DNA of 64,000 bases, taken from positions 67,942,018 to 68,006,017 of the forward strand of contig OZ005650.1 in assembly GCA_963930645.1 (NCBI GenBank). The letters run 5' to 3'. This document shows positions 21,859-32,705 of this stretch, in pieces. The position numbers and the translations under genes were made by a program. Origin of the DNA: Salticus scenicus. Lineage: Eukaryota > Arthropoda > Arachnida > Araneae > Salticidae. The notes beneath the pieces are model-generated. The model saw nothing but the letters and a program-made list of their open reading frames with translations, was not told the DNA's origin and ran no database searches. The number at the start of each line of letters is the position of its first letter. The stretch's first letter is position 1.

Positions 21859-22877
21859 ACTTTCTCTTACCCATCGGGTCGAGAAAGTATTGTTTTAGGG
21901 TCAAATTTTCGAAAGTGAGTTTTTGTTATATTTACATGTTCTGAGGTCCCCTGAATACGAAAATCACGTTTTTAGCGAATGGTCTGTGTGTCTGTCTGTG
22001 TGGATGTCCGTGTGTCTGTTATCAGCATTTCTCAAGAACAAATAGTAGCAGAAATTCCAAACTCGGTATTCTAAATGTGTATCATATAGGGATGCTACAG
22101 TAAGCTTTTCGTTGAGATGAAGCAAATGGTTCGTGGTAGAGGGACATTCAAAAGTATTCAAATACATTACGTCTATGGGGGAAATTGTAGGTAAGTAGAG
22201 TTTAACATCTATAGACTGCACTAAATCAAATGAAACGAATATATATTTTTTGAAAAAGAGATAGTCAACTGGGAAAAAAAAAAATTGTGTATGTAGGAGC
22301 CTCGCTGCCCCCCCCCCCCCCTGGGAGGGGGAGCCCCCTTGAGGGGAGTAAATTTTCATGATGGGTATCTTCCAAAAGAGCTCGCCAATACCTTTTAAAA
22401 CGAATTGTTGAACCATCGATCTGCGATAATTAAAAATAAAGTTATCAATTTTTTTCATTTTTAATATTTTTTTTTTTTTTTTTACTGTAATATTGAGAAT
22501 AAATTAAACTTTTTTTTTTTATTTTATATTTAGTGTCACACTACTTCTCTAATATAGAAATCGTGTGTATTATCATAAAAGATAATTTTTTTAAATAATA
22601 ATTTTAATATTTTTTAAAAACAGAATTGTTTTTTAATAACCGAATTAAATTCTATATAAATGTAGGTGCATTAATGAAACGGGGGGTTGAGGGGGGCGGT
22701 AACCCCCGTTCACACAAAACTATTTATCATATGAAAGACTCTTCCGAAGCCTAATTTGAATTGTTTAACATAGGTTTACATAACAGTACTCGTTATCTTA
22801 CCTCTTAATTTCCAACCTGTATTTATAGTGTATTGAATTTCAGGGTAAGAGAAAGTCGTGTGAGTGGACACACCAGA
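21859..22877 (+). mobile_element. Family B short element, copy 1, head-to-tail with family A
   Basis: It starts ACTTTCTCTTACCCATCGGG (hairpin arm GAGAAAGT follows) immediately after the T-run that ends family A copy 2. GTGTGTCTGTCTGTGTGG lies at 21987. A body shared with family C follows (22290-22460). The inverted 14-bp motif ACTTTCTCTTACCC lies at 22845, hairpin GTGTG-AGTGGA-CACAC follows, then CCAGA. The minus-strand frame 21964-22458 reads through repeat DNA and is not a gene. Confidence 0.8.
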
Positions 22878-23041
22878 TTATTTAAAAAGAAAACGAATCG
22901 AAATGAAAAGGATTTCAACCAAAGTGGTTCGCATCATTTTTTGACGGAATTCATATTTCGCAGATGGTAAAATAAAAGTGTTGCACATTTGCTTTTTTTT
23001 TTTTTTAATAAGCTAAGCAAATCATATTTTTCTTTTTTCAG

Positions 23042-23147
23042 AATGGCAGAATTAGGTGTTTATACAGCCGATGAACCTGGTCGTATTTTATTTCTTTTGT
23101 GTTTTGATGGTAATATCCGAAAGAACCGGTTTCATAGAGATTCTTGA
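23042..23147 (+). CDS. Candidate exon of an unidentified gene
   Basis: A clean acceptor (TTTTTCTTTTTTCAG) precedes A-ATG. The open frame MAELGVYTADEPGRILFLL continues through a possible donor GATG-GTAATA at 23110, and if unspliced it closes at TGA 23145-23147 after a basic tail (NIRKNRFHRDS). Composition is protein-like. Frames of this length do arise by chance in 64 kb, and phase does not fit 7257-7361 directly. Family not recognised. Confidence 0.25.
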
Positions 23148-23442
23148 CCTCTTACCCGAGCAGTTCGCTTTCTTTCTGTGCTGAATATAGTGTTGTTTTT
23201 TATATCAAAATTTTATTTATGTGCATCTTATAATTTACGGCGTAAATCCTTCTTTTATGTTCGAATAATTTCTTTGAATAATAGTTACTGATCCTAAATT
23301 GTCTCTCATTGTTTCCTTTAAAGAAAATGTAATATCCATTATTGGATGTTTATTTTTAAATCTCTCAACTAGTAAATCGTTTATTGTTACCTAGTATTCA
23401 AGGTATTATTTCAAATTGGATTTATTAAGATCAATTTATTTT

Positions 23443-24090
23443 AATTTATTCCTTAATTTGATCTCGACGTACAATTGAAATAGGCTGCATGTTAATCTTT
23501 TTATTTTATTTATTTATTTATTTTTAAAAAATATACGTTTGAAGTTTTCTTTTATCTTTATTTGCTTTTAATTATTTCAAGGAAGATAATATTAAAATCG
23601 AAATAGTATTTTTTTAATAGTCTACTTTTAAGCACTATTTGCTATTATTTAAACTTTGTAATTTAATTAGTTTTTCTTTGATAACCTTTTTTCTCAATCA
23701 TAATTCTGAATGAGTTATTCATTATCAATCGGAAATAATGTTTCTTTTATTTTTAATTATATTACATTAAAAACACTTTAAACACACGTAAAATTAACGT
23801 AATGAATAACTCATTCAGAATTATGATTGAGAAAAAGGTTATATATATATAAAAAAAAAATTGATTAAATTACAAAGTTTAAATTAATAGCAAATAGTGT
23901 TTAAAAGTAGACTATTAAAAAAATACTATTTCGATTTTAATATTATCTTCCTTGAAATAATTAAAAACAAATAAAGATAAAAGAAAACTTCAAACGTATA
24001 TATTTTTAAAAATAAATAAATAGATAAAATAAAAAGATTAACATGCAGCATATTTTAATTGTACGTCGAGATCAAATTATGGAATAAATT
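23443..24090. repeat. Foldback with ~285-bp arms and ~75-bp spacer
   Basis: Left arm 23443-23724 begins AATTTATTCCTTAATTTGAT; right arm 23800-24090 is its inverse, ending ATGGAATAAATT. Similarity is high along both arms, with the main difference a TATATATA patch in the right arm. No element-type hallmark or coding. Confidence 0.85.
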
Positions 24091-25242
24091 ACCATAAAAT
24101 AATTACTTATTACAAATCTCCTGAGTAGTTTTGATACATTCTAACTGGGCACCATATAATGAAGTACAGTATTTACACTTACACTGGTCAAAATCACAAC
24201 AGAAGTCTTTTACTAATTTCGTATTACCTCTCCCGCACTTTTAACGATTTTTCTAATACAAAAAATAAAACGCTTTATTAAAAACATCAGTTACCAGGGG
24301 TGCCACTGTATTTGAAATTCAGGGAAAATGTACTGCTATTAAAAAAGGATTCTACTTTCTAGATGAGATTACAAACAAGGTTTTAAAATCAGTTTAGGGA
24401 AATTTCATATAGTTTCATTTCTTCCATGAATTTACCATATATGTAAATTTATTAAATTTTATAATTTTATTTCATTATACCTATTTGAAATAGTCAAAGA
24501 ATTTTTAAACATTCGAATTGAAATAGTTTAATAATTTAAATTGTGTGTGATCAATTATTGATTTGTTCTAAATAGAAATACAGTTGAACTTCGTTAACGT
24601 GAAATACTTTTAACATGAAATGTTTCCACATTCCCCGGAAAATTAAGGTAACGACACCAGTGCTTGTCACTCTTAAGGCCTTATTTTTAAAATGTTTGTT
24701 TTTTTCGAGTGGCATTCATGTGGAATTTATGTATCAATATTATACTTTGGTCTATTTTATACACTGATTCTTCTAGTTGTTGTTAGACACTTTCAATTTT
24801 TCAATACGTTAAGCCATTTTTTTTTTTAAAATAAAAATTAAACCTATAAAAATGCACCAGTGCTCGTCACTTGAAAACTGCGTTTCACCAGTAGTCGTCA
24901 GGTGTTTGCACCAGTGTTCGTCATGTAAATTAAACGCAACAATTTGCTCAATAGTTTGATTTTAATTGCGTTTTTGCAAAATTAAATGAAACAGAATATC
25001 TTTGGAACATATTTAGGACCCAAATCCATTCTTAGGGTTTAAAACACAAAACATTAAATGGTAAAATTCAAAATATTGCGAATAAAACAAATTCATATGT
25101 GAAATAATTTGGAAATTCTTTGCTTTTAAGAAAAGTTTTCAAAATTTTATTCGTTCTCAAAAATATCTTTACTTAAAGCAGAGGGTAAGTAGCAGGGGAG
25201 GGGTAATAATCTTGTTTTTAAGAGTGACTTTGTTCCAAATTA

Positions 25243-25320
25243 TCGCAGTAAGATTGATTTTACCATGCTTTTTATTAATGCGCATTAATAAAAAGCATGG
25301 TAAAATCAATCTTACTGCGA
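25243..25320. repeat. 78-bp perfect palindrome without spacer
   Basis: TCGCAGTAAGATTGATTTTA runs to the centre ATGCGCAT and is mirrored exactly to CTTACTGCGA. It has 39-bp arms with no mismatch. Confidence 0.95.
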
Positions 25321-25382
25321 CAAGTACTGGACAAACAAACAAGAATACGCGCGCGTATTCTTGTTTGTTTGTCCAGTACTTG
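25321..25382. repeat. 62-bp perfect palindrome without spacer
   Basis: CAAGTACTGGACAAACAAAC runs to the centre GCGCGC and is mirrored exactly to CCAGTACTTG. It directly abuts the preceding palindrome, with no base between. Confidence 0.95.
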
Positions 25383-26140
25383 ATTTTTAACTAACTTCCC
25401 GACTACCTAGACATTTGAAACTTTCAGAATAGTTCAGAACACGATGAAAATGCATTTTTTAAATATTTATAGCCAACTGCTCCGGGTCCTTGCAGCCTTC
25501 GGCAGCATTATCAGTACAAATCTTGCAATCGATTTTTAACTGACTTTTCGACTAGCTAGACATTTGAAACTTTCAGAAAAGTCAGAAGACGGTAACAATG
25601 GATTTTTAAAATATTTTTAGCCAATTGTTTCGGGTCACTGCTGCCTTCGGCAGCGTTTATATGATTCAACAGAAAATTTATTTAACTTTTTTTCCCAACT
25701 AGCTAGACATTTGAAACTTTCAGAATAGCTCAAAACATGGTGACAATGCATTTTTAAAATATTTTTAGCAAACTGTTTCGGGTCCCCGCTGCCTTCGGTA
25801 GCGTTCACATGATTCAACAGAAAATTTATTTAACTAATTTCTCGACTAGCTAGACATTTGAAACTTTTAGAATAGCTCAAAACACAATAACAATGCGTTT
25901 TTTAATACTTTTAGCCAATTGTTTCGGGTCCTCGCAGCCTTCAGTAGCGTTTATATGATTCATCAATCATATACTCGTCCCGATCATCAATCTTCCCGAC
26001 AGACTTATGAAATTTTCAGAATAGCTCAGAACACAGTGACGATGCATTTTTAAATTACTTTTAGCCAATTGTTTCGGGTTCTCGCTGCCTTCAATAGCAT
26101 TTATGTGATTCAACAGAAAATTTTAAAACACGGTATATAA
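25383..26140 (+). repeat. Tandem array E, ~150-165 bp unit, 5-6 copies
   Basis: Units repeat GACTAGCTAGACATTTGAAA, AGAATAGCTCAAAACA, GCCAATTGTTTCGGGTC, GCTGCCTTCGGCAGCG (a hairpin) and ATGATTCAACAGAAAATTTA. A related partial copy is at 44590-45003. Confidence 0.8.
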
Positions 26141-26870
26141 AAAATTCTTTTTGTATTGCACTTATTTTTTTTTAAACGTATGGGTTGATTATGCGTACTT
26201 AACACATACTATAAAGGAATTTTGAGAAATCCTTCGCCTCTCCTTCCTCATTAAGTGTGGAGTGGATGCAAAAACACGTTTTCAAGGGTAATTATTCTCC
26301 AAATTATATCAGGACAAATTATATCAGGAAAGCAATTTTTTGATGCGTTGATTGGTTATGCGTACCCAAAAATACTGTAAAGGTATTTTGCGTAATTCTT
26401 TCCGACCAAATTTTGAGAAAGGGTAGCAAAAACGTATTTCTATGCATAACTCTGCTCTAAATAATCTTACAAAGGCGATTTCTGATGTGTGAGTTGATCA
26501 TATGCATCCAACACCTAGTATAAAGAGTTTTTGCGAAGATCTTTCGTCTATGTGAGGGTGGCAATATATATATATATGTTTTCAAGCTCAACTCTGCTGC
26601 AAATTATTTTCGGGAGGGGATTTTTTTTTATGCGTTGGTTGGTTGTGTGTGTGTACCTTTCACGCATTATAAGGCGATTTTGCAAAATTACCCTTCCCCT
26701 CTTCTCTCGGCCGGGCGGACAAAAAACACGTTTTTAACCTTAGCTTTACTCCAAATTAACTCAGAAAGGCGAGTTTTGATGTGTGGGTATTTGTTAAAAG
26801 TACGCAATATGTAATTTGATAATATTTCGTTAAAATTCTAAATTTACCCGTGGGAGGGGAGGGGGATAAG
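26141..26870 (+). repeat. Tandem array F, ~150-170 bp unit, about 4 copies
   Basis: Units share AACACGTTTTCAAG, ACTCTGCTCCAAATTAT, GGCGATTTTTGATGTG, GTTGGTTATGCGTACC and a G/C-rich CTTTCGTC/CCTTCCCC part. A unit start also lies at about 25160-25245, ahead of the palindromes. Confidence 0.7.
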
Positions 26871-27079
26871 AAGCGGTTAAGTCTATGCCGAAGGCAGTAG
26901 AAGTCAGTCATCATATTGCGAGAGGGAAAGCTATTACAGAAGCCAGCGGGAACATTAACTGCGGTTTCGACTGATTTCAGTTTTTTTTTTTTTTTTTTTT
27001 AATTTTTGATAATGATAGGGATTTTTTCCTATTTTATTTAAATATAGGGACCAGCGAAGGTGGCAAAGCTTGCTAGTAT

Positions 27080-27780
27080 TATACTATACATCAAGCTAAT
27101 GTTATCAAATATTATGGATATTAATGTTATCAAATGTTAATGTTAATTAATGTTATCAAATATTATCTTACAATTTTAATTATTTAAGAACAACAGTCAA
27201 CAAGGTAATTTTGATCAACATTTTAACTATTTGTTTATCTTACATAATTAATGTATAAACAGAAAACTTGCTTAAGAAATGTTTTTAATGTTTAATATTT
27301 TCTATATAAGTTTTTATTCACCTGCATCTAACATAACAAAAAAACCTTAACATAATTTTGAACCGACTCACAGTCATGCTAACTATGAAATTAAGCCTTT
27401 GTATTTTATCATTTTCGAAATATATATGAATTAAAATTAAATTATCACGGTCAATAAAAAACTTAAACATCACTTAAATACATCTTCGCAAAAGCATGAC
27501 ATCATAAAAATTTAAAATATATTAGTCAGATGTATGGAGTAATCATGTCTGTTTTTCTAAAAATATATAACAGAAAACTAGAAAAAGCTATTTATAACTA
27601 AATATGTTTATGTGCCATTGTTTAATTTTTCCAGCAAAATAATATGGAAAACTTTAGGTGGTTTAAAGTCAGTCATAGTGAATTAAAGGTACCATGACTG
27701 ACTTTATTTAAACAAGCTATACAAAAGTTTCTAGTGCAATAAAGTTCACGTTCTTGAGGTTAAAATGCATTTGTTTACAT
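27080..27780. other. AT-rich DNA with short local repeats
   Basis: ATGTTATCAAATATTAT-type repeats lie at 27100-27170. An AGTCAGTCATAG...CATGACTGACTTT inverted pair lies near 27668-27702. No coding seen. Confidence 0.5.
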
Positions 27781-28500
27781 TTACGAATACCCCTGACGAC
27801 TACTGGTGCCGATAGTCAAATTAAAGTAAAAATTATACCATCATAATTCTAAACGAAAATATAGTATTTTTCATCAAAAAAGTTACCCAGTTATTAAAAA
27901 TGTTAAAACACCAGTGTTCGTCAGGGGTGACGAGCACTGGTAAAACGGGCAAAATATGCACCAGTAGTCGTCATACCTTAAAAACCTTTATATTATGTCA
28001 TATTTAAAAAAGTTGCACATAAATCGTATTCTGCATTTCATAAGCATTACATACAATGCTTTATGAGCAATGTCAAATGCAGCAAACAACAAAATATATC
28101 AAGAAATGCATATCTATTCCCTTAATCATTTCCTTTACGTTGACTCAATTCAATTGTAATTTAACGTATACTTCCCTTATTTTGTTTCTCCCTACTCTTC
28201 CCCAATAGTTGAAATCGAACTTTTTATGTCATAAGAAGCAGAAGGCTTTGGAGAATCTTATGCGGGTAGATTCAAATTCATACAGGTTATAAAACGGTTA
28301 TTTTAACACTTCTTTTAAGAGGGTGACGACTACTGGTGCAGATTTTAAGGGTGACGAGCACTGGTGTCTTTACCTTAGTTTCTGAGTTACTGATAACATG
28401 AGCAAATTTTTTATTCCCCTTGAGATTCACGTTAACGAGGTTCGACTTATTAAAAATTAAATTTATTTATACTAATCAATATTTAAAAAAATTTCAACGT

Positions 28501-28536
<36 letters not shown>

Positions 28537-28541
28537 GGTAT

Positions 28542-29150
28542 TTTGAAGAATTTTCAGGGGAACGTACTTCTAAGGATTTATTTCAGATTTTCCAGGGAAC
28601 TTTTTTTTCCCCTCCCAAATCGTTTTGTGTGGCAACGACATTTACTAGAACCAGATAATTTTTCTATAATCATCAAAATTATTGCTTTAAAGCCAGAACT
28701 ATAACATTTCACACTCGTCTATTTAACAAGAAATGTTTCAGTTTGAAATAACGAAACCGAATTTAAAGTTAATTAACAAATAAATCAAACTAAACTTATG
28801 TTCTTATAAAACAAAATATCTATCTTTAAAAAATTACTTATTTTAAAGTAATAACTTACACATTTTTAAAGAATTTTCAGGGAACGTACTTCTAAGAATT
28901 TATTTCTGATTTTCCAGGGGATTTTTTTCCCAGAGTTGCTTTGTGAGGAGACGAAATTTCCTAGAAACAAGCAATTTTTTCATAATCATCAAAATTAGTG
29001 CACTAACATATCTTAATTCAACCATTTAATAAGAAATATTTCAGTTTGAAATAAGGAAACCAATTTTAAAGTTAATTAATAAATCAAACTAAACTTATGC
29101 TCCCAAAACAAAATAATTTCTTTAAACAATTACTTATTTTAAAATTTGCA
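28542..29150 (+). repeat. Direct tandem duplication, ~325-bp unit, 2 copies
   Basis: GAATTTTCAGGGGAACGTAC at 28540 recurs near 28868. The following TTCCAGG, CTATAATCATCAAAATTA, AAGAAATGTTTCAGTTTG and AAATCAAACTAAACTTATG blocks keep their order in both copies. Confidence 0.8.
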
Positions 29151-29173
29151 AAAATTATCCAATATTAAATAAA

Positions 29174-29205
<32 letters not shown>

Positions 29206-29799
29206 CTTTTCTTTTTAAAGTTGCAGGAAAACGACAGGTTATCAAGTTTCCTATTTTAAGAATTGTACCCATAAGACAGATTACCGGAGTTTCTTATTTT
29301 GAATTTAAATATTTTTTCATGCATTTTTAAATGCAAATTTTCTCCTGTTTGTGCTAGTTATAAAAAAGTATATTTACTAAATTTTACTATTTTTAAAGAT
29401 AGAGGGTCTTAGACCCACCCACAATCACACATCTAAAAAAAAAAAGTTTACTTGATTTTAAATAAATAAATATATAGTTAAGTATTACTTTATAAATATA
29501 TGCCAATTTGATATTACATAATTATTTTTTCGATTTCAACTTAAGAAAAATAACATTTTCTTCAACCAATAATAGTTTAAGTAAAACTTTCTTATTCTGT
29601 CTTATCTGTTTGTTGAATATTTGTTTTGGATTTACAAAAAAAAAAAAAGAAAGATCAGAATGAAAGATGAACAGAATTACATAATTGCAAGTTATTTTTA
29701 ACACGCTTTCATTAGTTTCACCTGTACTATGTATGTTTGTATCCGCTGTGGGAGCAAACAAAAAATCTATATTGTAAAAAAAAGACTTTCTATACGTGA

Positions 29800-29868
29800 A
29801 CACCGTGACTGTGAGACAAAGCTCCGCGCTACGAACCTAAAGGTCTAGCGTTCGAGCCCAGTCAGGGG
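29800..29868 (+). repeat. tRNA-like sequence, probable SINE head or tRNA relic
   Basis: GCTACGAACCTAAAGG is followed by TCTAGCGTTCGAGCCC, which resembles an anticodon loop region and an RNA polymerase III B box (GTTCGAGCC). TGACTG before and CAGTCA after could pair as an acceptor stem. The A-box side is poor, so it is not called as a working tRNA. Confidence 0.4.
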
Positions 29869-30521
29869 AGATTTTTTAAAAATGGTTTTTGTTTAATTCT
29901 AAATTATTTTAATTAAAGATTTAAATGTATGTAAATATTATGGTGTGTCACTCATACGATTTTCTCTTACCCTGCATTTTAAAGTACTAAGATATATTTT
30001 GTGCTTTTTAGTTCACATTTCTATAAAAGCGTGTTCTTTAATTTTTTAAAACTTTCATATTATTGTATTTGAAAATTATTTTATGTCATTATGTAAAAGG
30101 AAATAATTTACCGAATAAGAGTTTCCCCAAGACATTTTCAGGAGAATGCTGCCCTTTGGTTGAAGGCCCACTCATATGAACAATAACAAAAAAAAAAAAA
30201 AAAAAAAAAAAAAACGATTCTTGCCCTTTATCTAAAGAAAACTGCAACTTTATTGCCCCTTGCTTTAGAGCATAAATTCAGGAGAAAACAACCTACAAAT
30301 TTCGGAATAATGATATATTGAAGATAAATGATGTACTTAAGAAGTAAAACTATTATTTATGATCATCGACATTAATTTATCTATGAGTAACAAGCAAAAG
30401 TAAAGAAAGCTAAAATTAAAAGGATTCATTACATGCGTATTTATAACATAAATGTGAAATGAGTGCGGTTTTCAAATGTTAAAATCCTGAAAAATGCTTA
30501 AAAAAAAAAAAAAAAAAAATA
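29869..30521. other. AT-rich region with long poly-A tracts
   Basis: An A run of about 26 lies at 30187-30214 and another of about 19 at 30501-30519. Nothing coding was seen. Confidence 0.6.
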
Positions 30522-30620
30522 CTAGCTGCGCCTTGCCTTTTTTAAAACCTAGCTGAAGCTCTGGCCTGCTATTCTAACAATTTAATAACAAATATATATA
30601 TTTTTTTGTATTCGTTTAAT
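30522..30620 (-). mobile_element. Helitron-like 3' end, minus orientation
   Basis: The minus strand ends GGCAAGGCGCAGCTAG followed by T. The CTAG terminus and GC-rich approach match the other Helitron-like ends, though the hairpin is weak. Confidence 0.35.
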
Positions 30621-31473
30621 AAATGAGTTTTCAAATATGAGTAAAATTCATCAGTATTAGTGTAATAAATTAAAAAGATTTTTTGCATACTTCTTTATTT
30701 AATCCATTCAAACATTTTTAACTAATGGAAGAATTAAAATATTGCATTTTTGTTAGTAGTTTTAATTTTATAAATGACTTAAAAATTTATTAAATTCAAA
30801 ATTGTGATTCAATACTGAATAGAATGAAATAAGAGTTCATTTTAGTTCTATTCCTCATTTTAGACCAAATATCAAACCCAAAAACATATTTAATGCCCCC
30901 CCCCCCCCCCCAAAAAAAAAAAAAAGAGCCTTAATCCTTTGCCTACTTCTGTCTATACATTTCGGCTTTAAGATTTTTTTTTTTTTTTTAAATGGACTTT
31001 TGCAAAATTTAAATAAGTTATAATGATAAATCATCAAGGGCCAATCCATGTTTTGATTTTTCGGTCCTTTTTTTGTGAAATTTTTATTTATTTTTGTGAA
31101 AAAGTAAAATATCGTGTAAAACCTTCCATTTTTACAATAATTGTATATAATGTTTAATATCAAGCTAATAGAGTTTCGTTGAACCCAAATTAAAGCATTA
31201 ATTAAAAATAATACTGAAAACGTCGAAACATTTTATAAAAGGATAATTTTTATAAAATAAAATCTTAAAGCTCATTTTATGAATTTGAATTTTGTGAAGG
31301 GTAGGAAAAAGGACCCAAATTTAGCCTGGATCGACATGATCATAATTATTATAATATATATATGTGTGTGTTACTGCACATTAAAGTGTATCATTATATG
31401 ACCGCTTCAAAAATATTCAAACACTTTGTATTTAAAAAAATGATTACGTTTGCGTAGTATTTTATTAACATTT

Positions 31474-31640
31474 CTAGCGAGCTTCGCTCCCTAACGGCGC
31501 ATTATTTATAAATGGATCACTATTATACTTGTTAATTGTTATAAGTATGGGAAAAAAAAAAAAATGATCGATGAAAAACTTGCGTCAGGAACCCACTGCT
31601 TTCGGCAGCACATACACGCGCGCCTGTTTACGGTCTCCAA
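31474..31640 (-). mobile_element. Helitron-like 3' end, minus orientation
   Basis: The minus strand ends GAGC-GAA-GCTC (hairpin) then GCTAG. CACTGCTTTCGGCAGC at 31591 repeats the array E hairpin at the same relative place as in the copies at 16670 and 27076. Confidence 0.5.
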
Positions 31641-32147
31641 ATGTATCACTACATTTTTATAAGTCGGAAAATATTTAAAAAAAAGTATCGAAAAGGAAAT
31701 TCTCTTCTTTTTATACATAGAATCTTTATATATATATATATAATTTTACAAATACCTTTTAAATTGCATTTTTCTGATGCAAAACGATAATAATATATGT
31801 GTAATTTTGCTGTTTCAGTGTGAATTTTTTAATTTATTATTTTACTTATGATTAATCTCGTGTATTATTTATTACAAGCATTATCATTATAATAATTGCT
31901 ATCCTTCTTATTTATAGGTAAGCTGTTTTCTTGAAATTGTTTTATGTGAATTTGTATGGTAAGTGAATTTATTTTATAATATGGTGTTTAAAGTTGTGTA
32001 TGAACATCATCATATACGTAAATCTATAAAACATACTAATAAAAAATTTACTAAATAAACTATTTATTCATGAATAAAAAAAACTAATTCAACTAATAGA
32101 ATTATTTTCAAGGTATATTCTTACAATCTTAAGGGGACTTGAAGTAG

Positions 32148-32705
32148 GTTTCATATAAAAACTTATATTTCCATTCAATATTTATAAATTGAACTTATTA
32201 GATTTGAAATATCATTATTTACACAACGTTAAAGACGCCATTGTAAAAAAATTAAGTGCCGACTGCAGTTTCTATTCTATATTCGACTTGTTGAATAAAA
32301 TATAAGCAAAAAGTATATAGTAAGCTAGGCTAAGCTAATAAAATATGTAATAAAATTTCATATAAAAGCTTTTATTTCCAATTCAATACTTATAAATTGA
32401 ACTATATTAGATTTGAAATATCAATATTTACACAGCGTTAAAGACGTCAATGTAAAAAATTATTAAGTGCCGACTGTCGTTTCTATTTTATATTAGACTT
32501 GTTCAGTAAAATATAAGCTAATAAATATATAGTAAGCTAAGCTAATAAAATATATAATAAGCCAATAAAATATTTCAATAATTATAGACTGAACTATATT
32601 AGATTTGAAATATCAATATTTACACAGCGTTAAATACATCAATGTAAAAAAATTATTAAGTGCAGACTGCAGTTTCTATTCTATATTAGATTTGTTCTAT
32701 AAAAT
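32148..32705 (+). repeat. Tandem repeat, ~205-bp unit, 2.8 copies
   Basis: TTTATAAATTGAAC, TAGATTTGAAATATCAATAT, ACACAGCGTTAAAGACG and AAGTGCCGACTGCAGTTTCT recur at about 32185, 32390 and 32585. The units differ by under 10 percent. Confidence 0.85.

Larger units (their letters stand above)
25140..27076 (+). mobile_element. Helitron-like block with tandem arrays and palindromes
   Basis: It ends CAAAGCTTGCTAG, then T (CTRR terminus at 27073-27076). The final 200 bp are matched in inverse at 16670-16870. The inside is, in order: one unit of array F, two perfect palindromes, five to six units of array E, four units of array F, and a tail with a GAAGGCAG motif. The 5' border is not firmly set. 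Confidence 0.5.
24646..28375. mobile_element. 3.7-kb element with CACCAGTGCTCGTCA terminal repeats
   Basis: The ends are AGGTAACGACACCAGTGC and, inverted, AGGTAAAGACACCAGTGC, with TA at 24644-24645 and 28376-28377. Further copies of CACCAGTGCTCGTCA or CACCAGTAGTCGTCA lie inside both ends: 24852-24925 on the left, and 27790-27975 and 28320-28360 on the right. No transposase is visible. It interrupts a recognisable miniature, so its borders are known to the base. Confidence 0.7.
24579..28449. mobile_element. Small pogo-type miniature, copy 2, split by a 3.7-kb insertion
   Basis: The left part (24581-24645) reads CAGTTGAACTTCGTTAACG to CCCCGGAAAAT. The right part (28376-28449) resumes GTTTCTGAGTTACTGATAAC and ends CACGTTAACGAGGTTCGACT. 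Together they equal the 159-163 bp copies at 10246 and 36948. Confidence 0.75.

Noticed and set aside
21964..22458. 164-codon minus frame, the longest in the window
   Set aside because: It lies wholly within family B, crosses a C-run and T-run, and shows no domain. Related copies do not keep the frame.
25383..26140. Hammerhead ribozymes in array E
   Set aside because: The CCCGAAACAATTG word is present, but the CUGAUGA core, a valid stem II and the GUH cleavage triplet are not.
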